Source: Orobanche coerulescens
Taxonomy: Eukaryota; Streptophyta; Magnoliopsida; Lamiales; Orobanchaceae
Length of the DNA: 64,000 nucleotides
NCBI GenBank assembly: GCA_033398695.1
Contig: CM065805.1
Coordinates: 167,935,787-167,999,786, forward strand
Reading direction: 5' to 3'
The translations under genes were made by a program, and so were the position numbers. Shown here one piece after another: positions 1 through 9,855 of this stretch (positions are counted from its first letter, which is position 1; the number at the start of each line of letters is the position of its first letter). The notes under the pieces are model-generated. The model was given only the letters and a program-made list of their open reading frames with translations, made no database searches and was not told where the DNA came from.

Positions 1-334
1 CTTTGGGAAATTACGAAAATGGCCCAAAACGCCCGGAAATCACGATACGTGATCGAAACACCGCACCAAAGCTCGCAACATGAATAATAATATTAAATGA
101 GCTTACGAGAAACTCAAACAACGATCTGGACGAGATTCGCAAGAATCGAGCTCAAGTGCGGAAAAGTCGCTAAAAAGCTCGGAACTCAACAAAACGATAC
201 CGAAACGAACTCGGATGACAAAAAGTGCAGAATTAATCATTCTCGGAATGACGAAACGGTCATGAGCGAGTCGTCAAAACGCACTTCCGCCGAAAAAAAG
301 AAAATTACCGAAATTCGAAATTGCGGATATTACA
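1..334 (-). mobile_element. Inverted 5' end of a LARD-related LTR, cut by window edge
   Basis: On the minus strand this stretch begins TGTAATATCCGC at 334 and runs off the window. It matches, with moderate divergence, the plus-strand sequence from 6618 to about 6960 inside the LARD LTRs. Its edge coincides exactly with the old LTR start buried inside those larger LTRs, so it belongs to a relative with the shorter, ancestral-type LTR. The next minus-upstream bases (335 onward) are not purine-rich, which fits an outer element edge rather than a PPT. Confidence 0.7.
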
Positions 335-604
335 ATAAGCTCCCCATCGGAATCTATGTTAATTAATACATGGCCAAGAGGAACCAACTATTAATTTTAC
401 TTGTCATAATGTAAGTTGACTATAGAGCAAAATTAAAGACGTAAAACTCTACTTGAAAAATGTGTGTGTAAATGTCCACACGATCGTGGCTTGTATATGC
501 GGATTTTTTGAGGTGTTGGTTGCTAGTATATATATTGTGTTTTGAGGTTTTTCGATATATTTTGCTATGCATTATGTGATGGATGTTTTTAATTTTTATC
601 TCAG
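335..604. other. Unassigned 270 bp, probably copia leader
   Basis: This lies between the inverted LTR edge and the first copia codon. It is AT-rich with no ORF. No copy of the copia 3' LTR and no tRNA primer-binding sequence (TGGTATCAGAGC type) is visible, so the 5' LTR and PBS have been lost. The T-rich run ending CTCAG just before the ATG at 605 resembles a leader or a splice acceptor, but this is inference. Confidence 0.4.
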
Positions 605-3600
605 ATGTCTTTCAATCCACTAGCTGTTATTCTCAAAGAAAATAAACTTGATGGCACTAACTTTGCCGATTGGAAAAGAAATCTTGACATTGTCCTGACT
701 GCTGAGGGGCATAGATTTGTCTTAACTTAGGAGAGCCCTCTGGATCCAGAACTGGATGCCACTCCTGGAGAGTTGGATGAATTCCGAAAATGGAAGAAGT
801 CTGATGAGATGGCTCGCTGTTACATTTTGGCTTCACTGACAAATGTATTGCAGCATCAGCATCAGACGATGGGCTCGGCCGCGAAAATGATGAAAAGTCT
901 CACTGAGATATTTGGTCATCAGAACCGTGCGGCTAGACAAAATGCAATGAGGGTGTTGATGACAACCCAAATGTCTGAAGGGACCCCAGTAAGGGATCAT
1001 GTTCTAAAAATGATGTCTCATTTGAACAAACTGAGCATACTGGGGGCTACTATCGATGCGGAAACGAAGGTCAATATTATCTTAGACAGCTTACCAAGAA
1101 ACTTTGAGCAGTTCCGCCTTAACTACAATATGAACCGTAGGACATATAGTTTGGCGGAACTGCTAACAGAGCTTCAATCTGCTGAAGGTCTCTTCAAACA
1201 AGGTTATCATCAGATTCTTGCAGCAACCGGTGCTACTTCTTCCAAACCCAAATGGGGAAAGAAGAAAAATCAAGCTGGCCAGAAGCAAGTGGCAACCCTA
1301 AAGGTGAAAAGCAAGTCTCCTCACCCCGAGGCGAACAAAAAGCCAAAGGGAAAGTGCTACAAGTGCGGTCAGAAAGGACATGTTAAAGCGGACTGCCATG
1401 CCCTTAAAAAAGGTATGTCTCATGCACTAGTAGTCAAAACATGTTTGGCAGCTTGTTCTTCCACTTCGTGTATAGTTGATTCAGGCTCCACTGATCATGT
1501 TTGCTTTGACTCGCATAGTTTTCAGGTAACCAAGCAGCTTAGTGCGGGCGAGATTACCATCAACTGGGGCGATTATTCCAGGTTTATAGTTGTTGCATTG
1601 GGAGTCGTGCAGTTGAAGATTGATGATAAATTATTAGTCCTCAATAATGTATTATTAGTACCGGATTTTAGAATGAATTTAATTTTGGTTTCTAAATTAA
1701 AATGCGATGGTTATTCAGTTTCTTTTGATGATGATGATGATGCCATTATTAGGAAAAGAAACGGTGAATATATTTGCAAAGGTATTTTTAATGATGGACT
1801 ATATGTCGTTAATACTGCACAAACTCCTATGCATAAATCACTTAACTCTTTGTCTAAACCTAAAAAGAGAAAAGAACCTTCAAGCATAAACCAAACATAC
1901 CTGTGGCATTTACGGTTAGGGCATGTAAACCTTGGGAGGATTCAAAGATTGGTAGATGATGGCCCATTGGATGATCTCTAAGTTGAGTCATTTCCAATTT
2001 GTGAATTCTGTTTGGAAGGTAAGATGACCAAAAGGGTTTTTAAAACCAAGGGAAACCGTGCTCAGAATTTGTTAGAATTGGTTCATACGGATGTATGTGG
2101 TCCAATGAATATCCAGGCTAGGGGTGGTTTCGAATACTTCATCACATTTATAGATGATTATTCGAGATATGGATACATCTATTTGATGCGACGTAAGTCT
2201 GAAGCCTTTGACAAGTTCAGAGACTTCAAGGCTGAAACGGAGAAGCGTCATGGGAAGAGTATCAAGTCACTATGATCTGATCGTGGTGGCGAATACCTTA
2301 GTGGAGAGTTTTTGGATTTCTTGGCGAATGAGGGGATTTCGTCCCAGCTCACCGAGCCAGGAACTCCACAACAAAATGGTGTGGCTGAAAGAAGGAATAG
2401 GACTCATTTAGAAATGGTTAGGTCAATGATGAGTTATTCAGATTTACCTATTTCGTTTTGGCGATACGCCTTAGAAACAGCGGTGTACATTCTAAACCTG
2501 GTGCCTTCGAAATCAGTACCAAAAACACCCGCAGAACTGTGGAGTGGGTGTAAGCCCAATCTATGACATGTTTGGATTTGGGGTACTCCAGCACATGTGC
2601 TGAATAAGGAAGCTGATAAGTTGGCATATCGTACAGAAGTGCGAGTGTTTGTAGGATACCCTAAGGGAACGAAGGGTGGCTTGTTCTATAGTCCCCAGGA
2701 TCAGAAGGTCATTGTTAGCACCAATGCCCGATTCCTGAAAGAGGATTATATGATTAGTCACAAGCCCATGAGCGAGATAATTCTGGAAGAGCTGAGGGGC
2801 GAGACTACGTCTATACCAATCGTACAAGCGTCAACTAACACTGCACCACGTATCGATTCGGAGACTTTTATACCAACTCAAGATTTTCCTCGTCGTAGTG
2901 GGAGGGTTGTTTGTCAGCCGGAATGATTCATAGGCGTGGGAAAGTCTTCGGACTCAATCCCAGGTGAAGATGAATCAGATCCCTGGACCTAGAAGGAGGC
3001 AATCCAAGATAAAGATGTTGACTCCTGCCAAGTAGCAATGGAATCAGAAATTGGATCTATGGATTCCAATCAAGTGTTGGAGCTAGTAGAGCTACCTGAT
3101 GGTATACAAGCCATTGGGAGTAAATGGGTCTACAATCGAAAGAAAGGAGGTGACGGGAAGGTTTAAACCTTCAAATCGAGGCTTGTTGCAAAAGGTTACA
3201 CTCAGAAAGAGGGTATCGATTATGATGAAACCTTTTCGCCGGTAGCCATTCTTAAGTCAATCCGGATTCTTTTAGCTATAGTTGCGCATTTGGATCTAGA
3301 GATTTGGCAAATGGATGTCAAGACTGCATTCTTGAATGGTAGTCTAGACAAGGAGATCTATATGCGCCAACCAGAGGGATTCATTGCTAAAGGAGAAGAG
3401 CACTTGGTGTGCAAGCTTAAGAGATCCATTTATAGACTTAAGCAAGCATCTAGATCTTAGAACACTCGTTTTGACGAAGTTGTCCAGTCATATAGATTCG
3501 TCCAATGTCCGAGTGAGAGTTGTGTGTATAAGAAATGCGATGGAAATGTGTTGGTGTTTCTTGTACTGTATGTAGACGATATCCTTCTGATTGGAAATAA

Positions 3601-4555
3601 CGTGAAGGAATTGTCGGACGTATGGGTATGGCTATCTGAGCAGTTCGATATGAAGGATCTGGGAGAAGCAGGACACATCCTTGAAATCAGGATCTTTCGT
3701 GATCAGAAGAAAAGGATGTTGTGCTTATCCCAGGCATCCTATATCGATACAGTGCTAAAGCGGTTTAGCATGGAGAATTCCAAGAAAGGTTTTCTACCTT
3801 ACGGACATGGAATTCAACTATCTAAGGACATGTGTCCCAAGACACAAAAGGAAATATATGACAAGAAGATGGTCCCTTATGCATCTGCTGTGGGAAGCCT
3901 CATGTATGCTATGCTTTGCACTAGACCAGATATCGGTCATGCCGTAGGCATGGCTGCTCGATATCAGTCAAACCCAGGACCAGGGCACTGGATTGCTGTC
4001 AAGCACATACTCAAGTACCTGAGAATGATTGGGGAGTACATTCTTGTATATCAATCAGACGACCTGTGTCCAGTGGGTTACACTGACTCAGATTTTTCAT
4101 CGGACAAAGAAAAGTCCAAGTCAACTTCGGGTTATGTGTTTAGCCTGGGAGGTGGAGCCATTAGTTGGAGGAGTGTGAAGAAGAAATGCATATCGGACTC
4201 TACCATGGAAGCCGAGTACGTGGCAGCCTCTGACGCAGCCAAGGAGGCGGTGTGGCTCAAGTACTTCCTGCAGGACTTAGATGTGATTCCAGATTTGCCA
4301 AAGGGTATTACACTTTATTGTGATAATACTGGTGCAGTCGCAAATTCGAGGGAACCACGAGCCCACAAGGCAAGTAAACATATCAACCGCAAGTACCACA
4401 TCATACGACACTTCGTAAAGGAAGGAGATGTAGTTGTAGCCAGGGTTGTATCGGAAGATAATCTTGCTGATCCTTTCACGAAAGGCCTACCCTCAAAAGT
4501 TTTTGAAAGGCATGTAGAAGGGATGAGATTACGGTGTATGGCAGCATTGCTTTGA
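605..4555 (+). pseudogene. Ty1/copia gag-pol polyprotein, eight nonsense mutations
   Basis: One frame of 1317 codons runs from ATG 605 to TGA 4553-4555 without a frameshift, about the normal length of a copia polyprotein. Visible in order: Gag; a CCHC knuckle CYKCGQKGHVKADC (1355-1396); aspartic protease DSGST (from 1478); integrase HHCC region with HLRLGHVN and CEFCLEGK (about 1910-2025); catalytic-core landmarks HTDVCGP, FIDDYSR and GVAERRNR (about 2066-2400); reverse transcriptase with YVDD at 3569-3580; and RNase H with YTDSDF, STMEAEYVAA and YCDNTGAV (about 4075-4330). In-frame stops lie at 728, 1979, 2273, 2564, 2924, 2990, 3164 and 3458. The order protease-integrase-RT identifies copia rather than gypsy. 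The element cannot encode its own mobilisation. The clade (Tork/TAR-like) is a guess. Confidence 0.93.
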
Positions 4556-4612
4556 GTATAAGTGGGAGAAATGAGAGACTATGTAATAGAATAGTATAAT
4601 TAAAAGCATGCT

Positions 4613-4631
4613 TTGAGTATAAGTGGGAGAT
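4613..4631 (+). other. Copia polypurine tract
   Basis: AAGTGGGAGA directly precedes the LTR start TGTTAGGG, the usual plus-strand primer position in copia elements. The same block, TTGAGTATAAGTGGGAGA, also occurs about 60 bp upstream, overlapping the gag-pol stop codon. Confidence 0.75.
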
Positions 4632-6126
4632 TGTTAGGGTTATATACTGCAAAGCATACTTTATGCTTGTATTACCTTATATCCATGTAACTACCTATGA
4701 GAATATTAATTACATTTAATCACATGTTTTGCATATTTATTCATGTTATGGTTATGCAAATGAAATGTCTAATTATTTTATATTGTAGATAATGTGGTGT
4801 GTTGATGTCACACGGAAGATCACATTATCGGTGCCTTATAAAATAATATAATAGTTCACAACCTATATAATTATTAGACAAATTATATAAAAGGTTGTAG
4901 TGTATGCTTGAGATTAGTTGGTCTTGACTATTAGCATACATTAGCGTATTTGCATACGTTGAACTGGATTGAGGTGAGATCGTGTCTTGTGTACTGACTG
5001 TAAAAAGAACGTAAATCTCGAATAATTATTATTTCTTAATTCTAAGTATATAATATTAATTGTGTATTTATAATACTTATTGCTTTGATTTACCATGGGT
5101 GAAAGTCAAAATGATCGACTCAATATGCCTCGTATCTTGGGCAATAATATTATTTATACGACAGTTATTATTATTACTAGAAATCGTGCCCCGACTCGTG
5201 CGGGTTGATGATATCCCCTTGAGGAGCTCGATAATGATTATTATATTAAACCTTGTAGGTGTATTTAATTCCGATATAATAATAAGGTTCGAGTGGTACT
5301 ACTCTTGGATAAGATATTAATAACTAAAGCTTTCAGTAGCTTATAATTAATTAATGGACATTCGATATCTTAAACACGGGAAATAATATATTTAATAAGG
5401 AGCCCAATTTCGTAATTTGGGATTTTGGTAAGAAGTGCAATATCAACCTTTTAGTGGACTAAGTTGATATTAATAGATTCATTATATTAGGAAGAGTCCT
5501 AATAAGGTAAGATGAATTTATTGGGAGTCCTTCCATAATCCTCCTTAAGATCTCTAGTAGTAGTTCAAGAGCCTATATATAGGACTTGTGGGGGAAGGCC
5601 GATTTCTACATGTCTTGGTGAGGTTGTGAGATTAAAATTTTCCTCTTGTGTTTAATTGTAGATCTAGACTTGTGTATTTAATTCTACAATTTAGATAACA
5701 CATTAATTTGCTAAGAGTGTTCATAAAATACTATGAAGCAAAGAAAAATTGTGTGACCACATACAAGAGAATTTTGGCCGATCCCATTAGTGTCCAAGCA
5801 AGATCCGGTAGCTCGTTGCCCACACACTTCCGGGTTAAGGCGGATCATACTCTAGAAGGTCTAAAGGTAGAAATACAAGGTGATCAAGACGAAAGCAACC
5901 AATTCGCTTCAAAGGTAATATCCTATGATCTTTTAGATCTAGATTAGCATATTTTAATAACCAACATATTTATTTAATAAATAATAAATAATATTTAAAT
6001 TGCTTATTAGTCTTAGTAATTAATTAATTAATTAGCATGCCTAAATAGATCTTATGCTCGTGGATGCGTAAAACGTGATTATCAACTTTCCCAAACTTCG
6101 CTTCCGCTGCATTTTTACTTCCAACA
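4632..6126 (+). repeat. Copia 3' LTR
   Basis: The LTR starts TGTTAGGG immediately after the PPT and ends TTCCAACA, standard TG...CA termini. It is long for copia (about 1.5 kb) and AT-rich. No matching 5' LTR exists upstream of 605, so the ends cannot be confirmed by a second copy. The following bases CAAGT would be the target duplication, but no partner is visible. Small ORFs inside are not coding. Confidence 0.75.
5571..5582 (+). promoter_or_regulatory. TATA box of copia LTR
   Basis: GCCTATATATAGGACTTG about 550 bp before the LTR end is the only strong TATA motif in the LTR. It is followed by a plausible R/U5 region, the layout expected of a plant copia promoter. Confidence 0.55.
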
Positions 6127-6196
6127 CAAGTTGCTTCTATGCATACTCATATCTAAGGTAACTGTTTTACGCGAATATAAACATGGGGCTCATGAA
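6127..6196. other. Target-site remnant between copia and LARD
   Basis: Seventy bases separate the copia LTR end from the LARD element. The last five, ATGAA (6192-6196), are repeated directly after the LARD at 25145-25149. Removing the LARD therefore joins this stretch to the Athila 3' region. By inference it is the leftward continuation of the Athila element. Confidence 0.55.
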
Positions 6197-6584
6197 TGTA
6201 ATTCCCTTAAGTTCGGGAAATTAGTCTCGTTTTCGATCTTCCAACCCTTGGGCGGTGGGATTCCGTATTTGTTCAGCGGTTGGCTCGCGTTTTGGATTGA
6301 TTTACTGTTGGGATGGTCAATCATATTGATTTTCGTTTGTTGTGTTTTGTGATTGTCGGATAATTGACTTGGCTATATTATCCGTTCGATGACGCTTGTC
6401 ATTTGTTGGTTTATTATATCCCTAACGGCGACGTTGTGTTGGTCGCCGTAGAGCGTGTTTTCACGCCGTATATTCCTTTGCGTTGTTTGTAACATTTTGC
6501 CGTTGGGCGTTAGTTACGCATTCTTGTGTGTCTCATTGAGTTTTTCCTGGCGGAATATTTCTTCCCCCTACTTGTTTTAAGTTT

Positions 6585-6630
6585 CTGGACGAAACTTCTT
6601 TTAAGGAGGGTAGAATGTAATATCCGCAAT
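6585..6630 (+). other. Fossil PPT and old LTR start inside the LARD LTR
   Basis: The sequence reads GGACGAAACTTC, then TTTTAAGGAGGGTAGAA, then TGTAATATCCGC. This is the conserved end of chromovirus pol followed by PPT and LTR start. The nested chromovirus has the equivalent (GGGACGAAACTC, TTTTTAAGGGGAG, TGTAATACC on the minus strand near 14520-14485). Here it lies 421 bp inside the LTR rather than at its edge. Confidence 0.75.
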
Positions 6631-7191
6631 TTTCGATTTCCGGTAATTTCTTTTTTTCAGTGGAAGTTCGTTTTGACGACTCTCTCATGACCGTTTCGTC
6701 ATTCTGAGAATGATTAATTCTACACTTTTTGTCATCCGAGTTCGTTTCGGTGTTGTTTTGTTGAGTTCCGTGCTTTTTAGCGACTTTTCCGCACTTGAGT
6801 TCGATTCTTGCGAATCTCGTCCGAAACTGCTGTTTCGAGTTTCCCGCAAGTCCGTTTAACTTTGTTAGACGTGTTGTGAACTTCGGTTTTGTTATTCGAT
6901 CACGTATCGTGATTTTCGGGCGTTTTGGGTCATTTTGTAATTTCTTGAAAGTTACGGGTATCCGTATCTGGAATTGTTGTCTCGATCCGTTTCTTGGTCG
7001 CGTATGATTAATTATGGTATTATGTTTTCATTTCGGGCCGTTGATGTTGTCCGCGAACTTTTCGTCGTGTTCATTCCGTACGTTTTCGGAAATCGGGTCG
7101 TCGAGCCCTGGTGGTCGGGTACTGGTCGGACGGTTGCGGGACTGGCCGGACGATTGCGGGCACCGGCCGGACAGATGCGGCAGGAACCGGC

Positions 7192-7592
7192 GTAGCGCAC
7201 GCTACTGCCGGAAGGCTGCGCGCGCTAACCGGCAGGTGTAGCGCACGCTAGCCTGGTCGACCAACGCACGCTATCGGGCCGGACAGTGGGGTTTTCGGTT
7301 CAGAATCGGGAAGGATCGGCGGGTAGCGCACGCTACGCCGGCGTAGCGCGCTAGTCGGGCGTAGCGCCTTGTCGGCCGGCTAGCTATGTTACTGTCCGGC
7401 GATTCGATCAGAGCTCGGGCCAGGTCGGCTAAGCGCGCAGCTTCCGGCCGTAGCGCACGCTAGCGGGAGTCGGGCGGACAGTCATGGTCGGCAGAATTCG
7501 TCGGTGGTGCCGGGTCATGCGGGCCATGGCCGAGAGTGCTCGGCCGGTACTGGCCGATAGCGCACGCTAGTCCGGGAAGGCTAGCGCACGCT
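7192..7592 (+). repeat. Palindrome array TAGCGCACGCTA in LARD left LTR
   Basis: About ten exact or degenerate copies of the 12-bp element TAGCGCACGCTA are spread over 400 bp. The block is GC-rich in an AT-rich LTR and stops about 12 bp before the TATA box. The right LTR has the same block at 22494-22907, and a chromovirus LTR family at 36759-37054 and 47062-47352 carries the same motif. Confidence 0.8.
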
Positions 7593-7603
7593 AGTTCCGG
7601 CCC

Positions 7604-7615
7604 AGTATATATATG
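7604..7615 (+). promoter_or_regulatory. TATA box of LARD left LTR
   Basis: AGTATATATATG lies just after the palindrome array and is followed by a pyrimidine-rich stretch typical of plant transcription starts. The copy in the right LTR is at about 22917-22927. Confidence 0.6.
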
Positions 7616-8669
7616 ACAAACCAGCCACTTTTCCCTTCGTTTTTCATTTCCTTCCTTCTCCGTCCGCGACTGGCGATTCATGGGTGACGAAGGCATGTTG
7701 TTTAACAACAAATCCATGAAGTTCTTGAGTTCATAACATCAATCAATCATCCGTTATCATCCTTTGATCCAGCGAATCAAGGTAATCTTCCTTAGAACCC
7801 TAACTTCGTGAATTTGGGGGTTTTGCATTTTTATCCGATTCGTTCCGTGTTGTTGATCAATTCATGATGGGTATGATTAATCTTGGTAGTATTCTTGTGT
7901 TTAACATCATTTAATCCATTGTTCTTCGTCGAATCGAAGTATATTTCTTGATTTCCTTCGAATTGACTTTTTGGGGGATTTGTCCCCGATCTCGTTTTTC
8001 ATCCATTTTCGATGGATCGATTATGGTTAAATGTTGTTGTTAAACATATTCTATGGATTGTATATCCTTATTTCAACTTGGAATTCCGTTTTCAGGTTTT
8101 GACGGGACGAATCGTGTTCTTGGCCGTTTTGGGGGAAATCCTTGAACCTTCGTCATTTGTTCTTTGAATTCAGCGGCTTTGCGTCGTACTTTGAAATTCA
8201 TTTTCGTTGTTATTGTTTTCGTTCGTAGTACATTGTTGTGGATTGTCGTTCGGTGGAGTCGGCGAGTTCGTAGTCGGTTCGTGCCAACCTACTTCGGCCG
8301 ATTCTCCGCGTTGTGGTTACTCGAGGCAAGTACCTTGCCCATACTTTCTTATTTTATGGATATGATAATTAGTGATCGTCTCTATGTGTTTATTTGATCG
8401 TTTGAATTGAACTTTCAAGAATTCGGTTAGCCTTGTTAAAGGCCCTCTCTCAAAACGCATGAGTTTTGTGAATGTTGTGTTCTGTGGATGGTTACGTGAA
8501 CCCTGTAAATTCGCTTGTTGTTGTTGTTGTGCTTTAATAATATATATACATATATTCTCTTTTCGGTGCATTGTGATTTGACAATTGTGTCGTGCCTTGC
8601 GATGTTGCCCTTGGGTGGATTTCTTGGATATGTTTGGTGTGATATGCTAATTTGTGTGCATGTATTTTC

Positions 8670-9052
8670 GCTCACCTCGGGAGGGTCCGACGGGGCCACG
8701 GAGGGAATTCCAATGGTATAGCCCTGGATTCACGAGTGCGGTTGTTTGTTTTGTGAATGTATTTACTCACCTCGGGAGGGTTCGACGGGGCCACGGAGGG
8801 AATTCCAATGGTATAGCCCTGGATTCACGAGTAATACCTCACGAGTGCGTGCGTATGTTTGGTGAATGTATTTACTCACCTCGAGAGGGTTCGACGGGGC
8901 CACGGAGGGAATTCCAATGGTATAGCCCTGGATTCACGAGTAAAACTTCACGAATTGGTGTATATGATTTCGAAAACGCATTCTACTCACCTTGGGAGGG
9001 TCCGACGGGGCCACGAAGGGAATCCAATGGTATAGCCCTGGATTCACGAGTT
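8670..9052 (+). repeat. Four ~100-bp direct repeats in LARD left LTR
   Basis: Each unit contains TCACCTCGGGAGGG, GACGGGGCCACGGAGGG, CCAATGGTATAGCCCTGG and ATTCACGAGT. The cores are separated by variable spacers. The blocks stay open in one frame, but the frame is interrupted downstream and nothing else suggests a protein. Confidence 0.8.
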
Positions 9053-9843
9053 GATGTTGTATTTTTGGTGACCAAGGTTTACGTATCTTGGGCGATTATT
9101 TTATGTCCGCCGAAGACACGTGACATGGGCTTTAACCCTGTGTATTGCTGTTGGTTTTCTATTTGCGAAAACAAAGCCTTTGGGCTGTGACCCTGTTGAT
9201 TTTGGAAAGATTAGGATTTGATAATCCTAAATTGTTTTCTATTAAAACTCTCGATGGCATTTTAAACTGTTTTACAAATTGTTCCCCTTAATTGTGGTCT
9301 TTCGGTTTCGGAATGTTTTACCCAAACTCTTGCCTCGGGAAGTACTTTTCATTATGTTTGGATCTTTGATGATTCCTGGTTATTGTTATTCGTGGAATGT
9401 GAATTGTATGGCTCGTATTTTTGCACTTGTACTTGCACTAGCAAAACAGTGGAGTTTTGTTAACCCCCGAGTATTCGGGGGGTGGATGTCTATTTTTGCA
9501 TTCAGGTTTTGGAGCATGGCACAGGGTCGGCACGAAGGATGATGAAAGATGAACGATACTAATCACACGAGGATCCATTGCTGTCGTATTGGTCTAGTTG
9601 TATTTTCTTTTCCGCTGCAGTATATTTTCCTGTTGTACGGGTGTGGTTGTATTTTGACCCCTGCGTGGGCATGAGTTGTATTTGAGTTGTATGTATTTGT
9701 CGAAAGACCAAATCGGTCTACTGAGTCATTTTAGCCTTAAAGGCATGGTTGAATTGTTATATGTCGTTACCAGCCTGGTATATCCTTGAGGAAAGGTTCT
9801 ACGGCGTGTAATATCCCTGAGCGGATTGGGGGTGTTACATAAA

Positions 9844-9855
9844 TGGTATCAGATC
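9844..9855 (+). other. LARD primer-binding site (initiator-Met tRNA)
   Basis: TGGTATCAGATC lies four bases after the LTR end. The usual plant PBS for initiator-Met tRNA is TGGTATCAGAGC, so there is one mismatch. It fixes the element's orientation as plus. Confidence 0.8.

Larger units (their letters stand above)
6197..9839 (+). repeat. LARD left LTR
   Basis: Complete LTR beginning TGTAATTCCCTT and ending GGGGGTGTTACA. It contains, in order, an internal old PPT/LTR junction (about 6585-6630), a palindrome array (7192-7592), a TATA box (7604-7615) and four copies of a roughly 100-bp direct repeat (8670-9052). All these modules recur in the right LTR. No coding region is supported. Confidence 0.85.

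Noticed and set aside
7012..7241. Overlapping frames in the GC-rich part of the LARD LTR
   Set aside because: Frames on both strands reflect GC-rich palindromes and CCGGCC repeats, not a protein.
7192..7592. CRISPR-like or bacterial repeat array
   Set aside because: Repeats are short palindromes at irregular spacing within an LTR in plant DNA; no direct repeat/spacer pattern or cas genes.
8654..9190. 178-codon plus-strand frame in the LARD LTR (211 codons at 23961)
   Set aside because: It consists of the four direct repeats read in frame. The length differs between the LTRs through one small change and there is no homology I recognise.
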